Below, one piece after another: positions 37,587 to 44,119 of a stretch of 44,119 nt of DNA (positions are counted from its first letter, which is position 1; every line of letters starts with the position of its first letter). The DNA lies in contig JAISPX010000138.1 in assembly GCA_031274595.1 (NCBI GenBank), positions 1 through 44,119 of the forward strand. The letters run 5' to 3'. Position numbers and translations under genes: made by a program. Below the pieces are notes generated by a model, which saw only the letters and a list, made by a program, of their open reading frames with translations, had not been told where the DNA came from and did no database searches. This stretch comes from Prevotellaceae bacterium. GTDB lineage: Bacteria > Bacteroidota > Bacteroidia > Bacteroidales > UBA932.

Positions 37587-37769
37587 ATGGCGGAGGAAGA
37601 TAAGGTAAATAAAACCAAAAGTTTTGTGTTACGTATTGATACCGAGACAATGGCAGCCATTGAAAAATGGGCAAGCGATGAGTTTCGCAGTGTCAACGGG
37701 CAAATATTGTATTTACTTGACAATGCGCTAAAGAAAAATGGGCGATTGCCTAAAAAGAAAAAAGGATAA
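37587..37769 (+). CDS. Arc-type ribbon-helix-helix DNA-binding protein
   Basis: 60 residues. The ribbon is KSFVLRIDTETM and the two helices are AAIEKWASDEFRSVNGQILYLLDNAL, the pattern of Arc-like dimeric repressors. A basic tail (KKKKG) follows. Located four bases after the membrane protein gene, so probably co-translated. It could act on its own operon, but no operator was identified. Not an antitoxin by context: no toxin gene is adjacent. Confidence 0.78.
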   Translation: MAEEDKVNKTKSFVLRIDTETMAAIEKWASDEFRSVNGQILYLLDNALKKNGRLPKKKKG

Positions 37770-37869
37770 TTATTTTGCATCTGCTTTACACAAAACAGTT
37801 ATAATCAATACAAGATGAACAAAAAAAAGAGTAATAACTTGTCAACTTTTTTAGTGCGGGACAATAATC

Positions 37870-37902
37870 ATTAACCATTTCTTAGTAGCAGTTTGGTATT
37901 AT
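37870..37902. repeat. dispersed 33-bp repeat, copy 2
   Basis: Matches 193-225 at 29 of 33 positions. Minus-strand core ATACCAAACTGC. It lies between the Arc-type gene and the DUF3078 gene. Confidence 0.65.
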
Positions 37903-38016
37903 TTGCTTTATGTGCCTTATTTTACTTTTATTTTAAGGTTTTTTAAAAAACACATTGGCTTTTTATATAATAAATTATATTATTTTTGCATTCTATTATT
38001 AATTAGATTTTTGCTG

Positions 38017-38952
38017 ATGAAAAATTTATTCTGTTTATTAATTGTTTTTTTGCTCGTAGATAATCCAGATATTATAGCTCAATCAGACAGCGATGCCGTT
38101 CCTAACGAAGCTGCCAATGCCGTAAAAGATACTGTAAAGATAAAACCTACATTCAAGTTCAGCGGAGCGCCAACGCTCACGCTTACTCAAACATCTTTCA
38201 GCAACTGGTCGGCGGGAGGCGCAAATTCTATTGCAGGCGTAGTCATGACAGGGCTAAAATTAATATACACGGAAACAAAATTTACTTGGGAAACAACATT
38301 AGATGTGGCTTACGGATTAACTTATCAGGAAAAAAACTTTTTGAAAAACAACGATAAAATCGACTTTCTCACAAAATTCGGTTTACGGTCGTCCAAAAAA
38401 TGGTATTATTCTTTGGCATTTCAATTGAAAACGCAATTTGATAAAGGATACAAAACATATCCGCCACCCGATAAAAGCAATTATACTTCAAAATTTATGG
38501 CGCCAGGATATCTTATTGCTTCGTTGGGTATGGATTACAAGCCAACTCCCGATTTATCGTTTATGCTGTCGCCGTTTTCGGCAAAATGCACATTTGTACT
38601 CGACACGATGTTGTCGAACAGAGGCGATTATGGCGTTGTGAAGGGACACAAATCTTTGTCGGAAATAGGTTCGTTGATAAAAATTACATATTCAAAAACA
38701 TTCAAATCAAAAAGTACAATAAACAGTTCGCTTGAACTTTTTTCGAGTTGGTTAAATAACTTCGGCAATGTTGATGTGAGCTGGGAATTTGACTGGAATA
38801 TAAAAATAAATAAATGGTTTTCGTCTCGGATTTATGCAAAACTTTTATATGATGATGATATAAAAGTAAAAGATTCAACCACAGGCGAAATACTTGGACC
38901 TCGACTGCAATTCAAACAAATGCTCGGAGTCGGAATTTCATTGTCTTTTTAA
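38017..38952 (+). CDS. DUF3078 outer-membrane-associated protein
   Basis: 311 residues from the ATG at 38017, which gives the signal peptide MKNLFCLLIVFLLVDNPDIIAQ; the longer frame from 37903 lies upstream of the -7 box TATTTTTG (37981-37988). The mature part opens FKFSGAPTLTLTQTSFSNWSAGGANSIAGVV, the hallmark of DUF3078. It continues as alternating amphipathic strands to MLGVGISLSF, with a terminal Phe, consistent with a beta-barrel. Function unknown. Twelve bases before manA. Confidence 0.83.
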   Translation: MKNLFCLLIVFLLVDNPDIIAQSDSDAVPNEAANAVKDTVKIKPTFKFSGAPTLTLTQTSFSNWSAGGANSIAGVVMTGLKLIYTETKFTWETTLDVAYGLTYQEKNFLKNNDKIDFLTKFGLRSSKKWYYSLAFQLKTQFDKGYKTYPPPDKSNYTSKFMAPGYLIASLGMDYKPTPDLSFMLSPFSAKCTFVLDTMLSNRGDYGVVKGHKSLSEIGSLIKITYSKTFKSKSTINSSLELFSSWLNNFGNVDVSWEFDWNIKINKWFSSRIYAKLLYDDDIKVKDSTTGEILGPRLQFKQMLGVGISLSF

Positions 38953-38964
38953 AATATTGATGCT

Positions 38965-39936
38965 ATGCTTTATCCGTTAAAATTTCGTCCTATATACAAA
39001 CATTACGTTTGGGGAGGCAAAAAACTTGCCGAATTGAAGAATATAAAATCCAAAAATCAGGAAAATATAAGCGAATCGTGGGAATTGTCAGCCGTAAACG
39101 GAAATGTTTCGGTTGTTACAAACGGATTTTTGGCAGGAAATAATTTGCAGGAACTTATAGAAATTTATATGGGCGATTTGGTCGGCGAGTCGGTGTACGA
39201 AAAATACGGAATAGAATTTCCTTTGCTGCTTAAATTTATTGATGCAGCGCAACCTTTGTCGGTGCAAGTGCATCCCAACGATGAAATTGCGATGAAACGT
39301 CATAATGCATACGGAAAAGAAGAAATGTGGTATATTGTCGAAGCCGAAAATGATGCCGAAATTTGCATAGGTTTTAATCAAAACATAAATAAGGAAATAT
39401 TACAAAAAGCCTTGTATGATAAAAGTTTGTTTGATTTTATGAATTTTGAAAAAGCAAAAAACGGCGATGTATTTGAAGTTCCATCGGGACGAATTCATTC
39501 TATAGGAAAAGGAATTTTGCTTGCCGAAGTTCAAAGCACATCCGACATTACTTATCGCGTTTACGACTGGGGACGCGAATATGACCCGAAAACAGCGCGG
39601 CAAATGCATGTGGATTTGGCTTTGGATGTTATAGATTACAATTCATACAAATCTTATAAAACCAAATATCAAACTATAAAAAACGACAGTTCGGAAATTT
39701 GCCGTAACAATCATTTTAATGTCAAAATAATTGACTTTGACAATACGTTAATTCGTAATTATGTTTCTGCCGATTCATTCGTAGTTTATATGTGCGTTGG
39801 CGGCAGCGCCGTTTTAGAATGTAACAATCACAAAGAAACATTGACAAAAGGCGAAACAATTCTCATTCCCGCCGAGATAGATGAAGTAAAATTAATTCCC
39901 GATTTACGTACGCATTTGCTCGAAATATCAATATAA
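38965..39936 (+). CDS. manA: mannose-6-phosphate isomerase, class I cupin type
   Basis: Interconverts mannose-6-phosphate and fructose-6-phosphate, feeding GDP-mannose synthesis or mannose catabolism. 323 residues. It opens LKFRPIYKHYVWGGKKLAEL, then SWELSAVNGNVSVVTNG. Zinc site: QVHPNDE (Gln, His near 93-97), KEEMWYIVEA and the later RIHSIGKGILLAEVQSTSDITYRVYDWGR. The length and the GGKKL opening fit the shorter ManA of Firmicutes and Bacteroidota rather than the long enterobacterial enzyme. Confidence 0.93.
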   Translation: MLYPLKFRPIYKHYVWGGKKLAELKNIKSKNQENISESWELSAVNGNVSVVTNGFLAGNNLQELIEIYMGDLVGESVYEKYGIEFPLLLKFIDAAQPLSVQVHPNDEIAMKRHNAYGKEEMWYIVEAENDAEICIGFNQNINKEILQKALYDKSLFDFMNFEKAKNGDVFEVPSGRIHSIGKGILLAEVQSTSDITYRVYDWGREYDPKTARQMHVDLALDVIDYNSYKSYKTKYQTIKNDSSEICRNNHFNVKIIDFDNTLIRNYVSADSFVVYMCVGGSAVLECNNHKETLTKGETILIPAEIDEVKLIPDLRTHLLEISI

Positions 39937-39956
39937 TAATTATAAACAACCGAAAA

Positions 39957-42122
39957 ATGGAATTGCACGAAAACAAATATAAAGAATACACAACCTCCGA
40001 ATTTTCCAAATTTACAAATGTATGCGGAACATTGGCATCAAAAGATTTATCGCTGCTGGAAAAATCATTTGATATTGCGGCAAATGTTTTGTCCTGCTAT
40101 ATTCGCGAAAACGGCAAACCTTTTATTTCTCATGCCATTGAAGTTGCAAAAATCATAATTACCGAATTGGGAATGTCGTCAACATCTGTGGTTGCAATGT
40201 TTTTGCACGAAGCAATTTCAAAATCGGAAACAGAAATAGATATAAAACATTTTGGAGACGATATTCAGCGCATTGTTGAAGGATTAAATAAAATATCAAA
40301 AATAGATATAAAAACAACAAGCCTGCAAGCCGATAATTTCCGAAAACTTATTGTATCATATTCGAGCGACCCGCGCGTAACGCTTATAAAACTTGCCGAC
40401 CGTCTTGAAATTATGCGTTCGCTGTCATTTTTCACGCCGATAAAACAAATGCAAAAAGCAACCGAAACAATGTTGTTGTATGCGCCGTTGTCGCATCAGT
40501 TAGGATTGTATAATTTGAAAGGAGAACTTGAAAATTTGGCATTTAAATATCTTGACAGCTCGGCTTACCGCATGGTAACTAATAAATTGAAAAGTACAAC
40601 CGCCGAGCGCGAAAAATTTGTTGAAGATTTTTTGATTCCTATTGAAAACGAATTGAAAAAAAATAATTTTAAGTACGAAATAAAAAGCCGTACCAAAACA
40701 GCATATTCCGTTTGGCGCAAAATGCAGACGCAGCAGGTAAACTTTGAAAGCGTATATGATGTTTTTGCAATTCGTATTATTCTTGATACGGAATTTGAAA
40801 ACGAAAAATCAGATTGCTGGGCTGCATATTCGATAGTTGCAAATATTTACGAACCCGATACAAGACGTTTTCGCGACTGGGTTTCGCGACCAAAAATTAC
40901 AGGTTATGAATCGTTGCACACAACGGTTTCGACAGCAGATGGAAAATTTGTTGAAGTGCAAATCCGTACGCGCCGCATGGACGAAATTGCCGAAAAAGGA
41001 GCTGCCGCTCACTGGAAATATAAAGGCGTGAAACAGGAACACAGCGTACAGGATTGGCTTGATAATGTTCGTAGTTTATTGGAAACATCTCAAATTGAAA
41101 CAACCGAAAATATTAACAAAATAAGCCAAACCGAGATTTTTGTTTTTACTCCGACAGGCGATTTGCGCCGTTTGCCAAACGGAGCAACTGTTCTTGATTT
41201 TGCCTTTGATATTCATACAAACATCGGCGCACATTGTGTTGGCGCACGAGTTAACGGCAAAAATGCAACCATTCGCGAAAAACTTAAAACAGGCGATACG
41301 GTAGAAGTCTTAACTTCAAAAAATCAGACGCCAAAAGCAGACTGGCTGAATTTTATTGTAACATCAAAAGCAAAATCGCGAGTACGCGCAAATCTTAACG
41401 AAGAAGAAGCCAAACACGCCCGACTTGGAAAAGAAATTATTGAACGGCGTCTTAAAAACTGGAAATTATCAACTTTTGAAGAAGCCATAACAGCGCTTAC
41501 AAAATATTATAAACTGAAACAGGGTGCAGATTTTTACGCAATGCTCGGAAGCGAAAAAATAAGTTTTCCGGAAGTAAAAGATGTATTGCAAAAATTGTAT
41601 GCCGAATCGGAGAAAAAACCGGATATTATAGAAACAAAACAAACGGAAAAACCCAAAACATCATTGCGGCAAAGCGAATATCTTATAATAGATGAACGTT
41701 TAAGCGGATTAAGTTATCATTTGGCAAAATGCTGCAATCCTATAAAAGGCGATGATATTTTCGGTTTTGTAACAATAAATTCGGGAATAACAATTCACAG
41801 TATCACATGCCAGAATGCAACGCGATTGCTTGACAAATATTCATACAGAGTGATAAAAGCAAAATGGAGAGACGAAAATGAAGGTTCGTTTCTTACAACA
41901 ATAAAAATTGTCGGTAACGACGAAATAGGCATGTTAAACAAAATTACCGAAACATTGCAAAAAATAAACGCATCCATACGTTCCATAAACATATCATCGC
42001 AAAAAGGAGTATTTGAAGGTAAAATACAAATATCAGTATCAAGCGCCAAATTTCTGGAACACATCCTGCACCGCTTGATGCAAATCAAAGGCATAGACAA
42101 AGTGCAACGAATTAATCAATAA
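39957..42122 (+). CDS. relA: RelA/SpoT-family (p)ppGpp synthetase with degenerate hydrolase site
   Basis: Makes the alarmone (p)ppGpp. 721 residues in the order HD hydrolase (about 30-190), synthetase, TGS and ACT. The synthetase has YSVWRKMQTQQV, YDVFAIRII, RFRDWVSRPKITGYESLHTTV and EVQIRTRRMDEIAEKGAAAHWKYK, all intact. TGS: IFVFTPTGDLRRLPNGATVLDFAFDIH. ACT: about 645-721. In the HD domain the HD pair reads His84-Glu85 (MFLHEAI). The catalytic ED that should follow is Ser-Lys, and LADRLHNMR is LADRLEIMR. A synthetase-only (RelA-like) enzyme is predicted. Classification is inferred from these changes. Confidence 0.88.
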   Translation: MELHENKYKEYTTSEFSKFTNVCGTLASKDLSLLEKSFDIAANVLSCYIRENGKPFISHAIEVAKIIITELGMSSTSVVAMFLHEAISKSETEIDIKHFGDDIQRIVEGLNKISKIDIKTTSLQADNFRKLIVSYSSDPRVTLIKLADRLEIMRSLSFFTPIKQMQKATETMLLYAPLSHQLGLYNLKGELENLAFKYLDSSAYRMVTNKLKSTTAEREKFVEDFLIPIENELKKNNFKYEIKSRTKTAYSVWRKMQTQQVNFESVYDVFAIRIILDTEFENEKSDCWAAYSIVANIYEPDTRRFRDWVSRPKITGYESLHTTVSTADGKFVEVQIRTRRMDEIAEKGAAAHWKYKGVKQEHSVQDWLDNVRSLLETSQIETTENINKISQTEIFVFTPTGDLRRLPNGATVLDFAFDIHTNIGAHCVGARVNGKNATIREKLKTGDTVEVLTSKNQTPKADWLNFIVTSKAKSRVRANLNEEEAKHARLGKEIIERRLKNWKLSTFEEAITALTKYYKLKQGADFYAMLGSEKISFPEVKDVLQKLYAESEKKPDIIETKQTEKPKTSLRQSEYLIIDERLSGLSYHLAKCCNPIKGDDIFGFVTINSGITIHSITCQNATRLLDKYSYRVIKAKWRDENEGSFLTTIKIVGNDEIGMLNKITETLQKINASIRSINISSQKGVFEGKIQISVSSAKFLEHILHRLMQIKGIDKVQRINQ

Positions 42123-42134
42123 AATCACATTATA

Positions 42135-43370
42135 ATGAAAAAAACAACTTTCCTAACATTAATTTTTATTCTTTTTACATGCAGCGTTTATTCGCAGCAG
42201 ACAGTGAAAACCGGAATTGAAGTTTTGCGCGAACGCAATTTTGATATTCTTAAAGGCAAACGGGTAGGCTTGATAACAAATCCTACCGGCGTTGACGGCA
42301 GGCTAAAATCTACAGTCGATATTTTATTTGAAGCAAAAGAAGTAAATTTAGTTACGCTGTATGCGCCCGAACACGGAATACGCGGAAACTTCACCGCAGG
42401 TCATAAAGTGGAAAACGAACATGACGAAAAAACAAATCTTCCTGTTTACAGTTTGCACGGAAAAACCAAGAAACCCACGCCCGAAATGCTTTCGGGAGTA
42501 GATGTTCTGGTTTATGATATTCAGGATATAGGCTCGCGATCTTATACATATATCAGCACGCTTGGTTTTGCAATGGAGGCAGCAGCCGAAAACAATGTGG
42601 AGTTTGTTGTGCTTGACCGACCAAATCCGCTTGGCGGCGAAAAAATGGAAGGCGTTATTACGCGCGCAGGATTTTTCTCGTTTGTAAGTCAGTTTGCAAT
42701 TCCTTACGTACACGGACTCACAGTCGGCGAACTTGCAAAATTTTTGAACGGCGAAAAACTGCTTGAACGCGGAGTGCAATGCAAACTCACCGTTGTTGAG
42801 ATGCAAGGCTGGATGCGCAATATGAATTTTATTGACACAAAACTTCACTGGGTTATGTCGTCTCCGCATATTCCGCGTACCGAATCAACATTTTTTTATC
42901 CCATGTCGGGCATTCTCGGCGAACTGTACGGTTACAATATTGGCATAGGATATACTTTGCCGTTTGAAGTTTTTGCCGGCACAAATATTGATGCCGAAAA
43001 ATTGGCAAACGATATGAATGCGCTGAATTTGCCAGGACTGATTTTCCGTCCCATACATTTTCGCCCGTATTATAATCATGCAAAAGATATTGAGCATCAC
43101 GGCGTGCAAATTCACATTACCGATTATCAAAAAATTCCGCTCTCGCTCATTCAGTTTTATTTTTTGCAGGAAATACATAAACAAGAACCCGATAAAAATA
43201 TTTTTGAAGAAAATGCAAAACGCATCAACATGTTTGATAAAGTATGCGGCAGCGATGAGGTACGTAAACAGTTTGTAAAAAATTATCAGGTTAAAGATAT
43301 CGAAGATATTTGGTACAGCGATATTCCCGAATACAAAAAACGCATTGAGCCATACCTCATATACAAATAA
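42135..43370 (+). CDS. namZ: exo-beta-N-acetylmuramidase NamZ (DUF1343)
   Basis: 411 residues. Signal peptide MKKTTFLTLIFILFTCSVYSQ, so periplasmic or surface. Family blocks: KGKRVGLITNPTGVD, LYAPEHGIRGNFTAGHKVE, VYDIQDIGSRSYTYISTLG, VVLDRPNPLGG, YVHGLTVGELAKF, SSPHIPRTESTFFYPMSGILGE and LPFEVFAGT. The DUF1343 family was recognised as exo-lytic muramidases that release terminal MurNAc from peptidoglycan fragments. It begins 13 bases after relA and probably shares its transcript. Together with anmK it suggests cell-wall sugar salvage in this organism. Confidence 0.9.
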   Translation: MKKTTFLTLIFILFTCSVYSQQTVKTGIEVLRERNFDILKGKRVGLITNPTGVDGRLKSTVDILFEAKEVNLVTLYAPEHGIRGNFTAGHKVENEHDEKTNLPVYSLHGKTKKPTPEMLSGVDVLVYDIQDIGSRSYTYISTLGFAMEAAAENNVEFVVLDRPNPLGGEKMEGVITRAGFFSFVSQFAIPYVHGLTVGELAKFLNGEKLLERGVQCKLTVVEMQGWMRNMNFIDTKLHWVMSSPHIPRTESTFFYPMSGILGELYGYNIGIGYTLPFEVFAGTNIDAEKLANDMNALNLPGLIFRPIHFRPYYNHAKDIEHHGVQIHITDYQKIPLSLIQFYFLQEIHKQEPDKNIFEENAKRINMFDKVCGSDEVRKQFVKNYQVKDIEDIWYSDIPEYKKRIEPYLIYK

Positions 43371-43394
43371 CAAGGCATTAATCGCATAATCTCG

Positions 43395-43443
43395 CAAATA
43401 GACATCATTGCAGATATGAAAAGTGAAGCAATCTGTCTATTTG
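43395..43443. repeat. long imperfect hairpin after namZ
   Basis: CAAATAGACA (43395-43404) is a perfect complement of 43434-43443. Inside it ATTGC (43407-43411) pairs with GCAAT (43428-43432). There is no T-run, so it is a weak terminator candidate. It lies 44 bases before the AraC gene, where base composition changes. Confidence 0.65.
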
Positions 43444-43487
43444 TTGATTTGAAATAATACCAGACCTTGCAGCATCATTTTAGGAAT

Positions 43488-44119
43488 ATGAAAGGACGAA
43501 TACCGATACATAAAATACAGGAAAAATTCACAACGGGGATTTTTCTGAAACGTTATCAGGACGGGAAGGCTACACAAAACGGCAACCCTGCGCCTGTGGT
43601 TGAATACGCCCATCGCGACAATCATTACCTCTTTTACTTGCAGGAAAAAGGAGAAAACCGTTCCTTGATTGATTTCAAAGAATATAAAATAACGGGCGCA
43701 GGGCTGGCTTGCGTTCTTCCGGGGCAGGTTCATTTAGGCGTGGCAATGGACAACGTGTCGGGCTGGCTTTTGGGTATTGACTCCCTTTTTGTAAAAGACG
43801 AATGGAAGTATCCGCTCGAAACGGTACTGATTTCGGGGAATACACTTGTTCCCGACACGGAAACATTGAACGATTTGAAATTCGGGTTTTCGCTGTTGAA
43901 CAGAAAAATACAGGCGGCAGACCATCTTCTGGCACAACATGCTGCTACGTTATTAATCGGCATGATTGCCCAATTGTACCGGCAACGGCTACCTCTCGCT
44001 TCCAATAAAAGACAGGCAACGATTGTTCTTCAATTCAAATCCCTGCTTGCCGATCATTTGAAAACCGTGAAAAGTCCTGCACAATACGCCTCCATGCTCC
44101 ATCTTTCGCCCTCCTACCT
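43488..44119 (+). CDS. AraC-family transcriptional regulator (3' end beyond window)
   Basis: The frame runs open from the ATG at 43488 to the window edge (210 complete codons), which is why it has no stop here. The N-terminus MKGRIPIHKIQEKFTTGIFLKRYQ leads to a cupin-like sensor half: YAHRDNHYLFYLQEKG, then GAGLACVLPGQVHLG. The last visible part, HLKTVKSPAQYASMLHLSPSYL, is the first helix-turn-helix of the AraC DNA-binding domain. Base composition is clearly richer in G+C than the neighbours (hand counts: 35 of 60 at 43561-43620, 30 of 60 at 43801-43860). That suggests horizontal transfer or a different functional block. Target and ligand unknown. Confidence 0.85.
   Translation, partial: MKGRIPIHKIQEKFTTGIFLKRYQDGKATQNGNPAPVVEYAHRDNHYLFYLQEKGENRSLIDFKEYKITGAGLACVLPGQVHLGVAMDNVSGWLLGIDSLFVKDEWKYPLETVLISGNTLVPDTETLNDLKFGFSLLNRKIQAADHLLAQHAATLLIGMIAQLYRQRLPLASNKRQATIVLQFKSLLADHLKTVKSPAQYASMLHLSPSY

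Noticed and set aside
37587-37769. Toxin-antitoxin interpretation of the Arc-type gene
   Set aside because: No toxin-like gene is adjacent; the neighbours are membrane proteins in the same operon.

Overview
This window reads as chromosome of an AT-rich member of the Bacteroidota, most likely order Bacteroidales. The evidence is a SusC/SusD outer-membrane pair, many phylum-typical families (DUF4296, DUF4252, DUF3078, DUF1343/NamZ, M64 peptidase, ManA of the Bacteroidota type), weak ribosome binding sites, and repeated matches to the Bacteroidota primary-sigma promoter (TTTG or TTG, 19-21 bases, TAnnTTTG). No rRNA, tRNA, CRISPR array or prophage was seen.

Layout. 1-152: end of an insertion-sequence-like element. 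487-4969: gyrB, an M23/LysM envelope peptidase and, convergently, enolase, separated by a bidirectional terminator. 4970-10825: a long intergenic region with a candidate invertible promoter, then susC and susD. 11007-14336: a five-gene forward cluster (DUF4296 lipoprotein, amidohydrolase, radical SAM protein, dtd, MazG-like). 14401-19714: pbpC, an M28-like protein lacking two key glutamates, a small gene remnant, lipB and lipA. 19935-23214: a peroxide-response module, ahpF and ahpC divergent from oxyR. 23340-24960: a degenerate tandem array, a small secreted protein, an outer-membrane barrel and a structured non-coding RNA. 25340-26830: ECF sigma factor, anti-sigma candidate and DUF4252. 27047-27253: a perfect-period 21-bp tandem array inside inverted flanks. 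27469-32464: M64 peptidase, MBL hydrolase, an unknown gene, dinB and anmK. 32662-35840: a second copy of the small secreted protein / barrel / non-coding RNA set, this time with a large lipoprotein. 36073-37769: SPFH protein, membrane protein and Arc-type DNA-binding protein. 38017-43370: DUF3078, manA, relA-like and namZ. 43488 to the end: a truncated AraC-family regulator of clearly higher G+C.

How the parts work together. ahpC/ahpF/oxyR form a complete peroxide defence unit, with OxyR cysteines at 199 and 208. lipB and lipA make lipoyl cofactor in two steps. pbpC, anmK, namZ and the M23 peptidase touch peptidoglycan synthesis and salvage. The sigma/anti-sigma/DUF4252 trio is a self-contained envelope-signalling operon.

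The two most interesting observations are these. (1) A 27-bp inverted repeat brackets the only good promoter in front of susC, which suggests phase variation by DNA inversion. (2) A pair of 6S-like structured RNAs, 11 kb apart, have their own promoters and compensating stem changes; each stands at the head of a leftward set that includes a barrel protein, a hairpin terminator and a paralogous small secreted protein.
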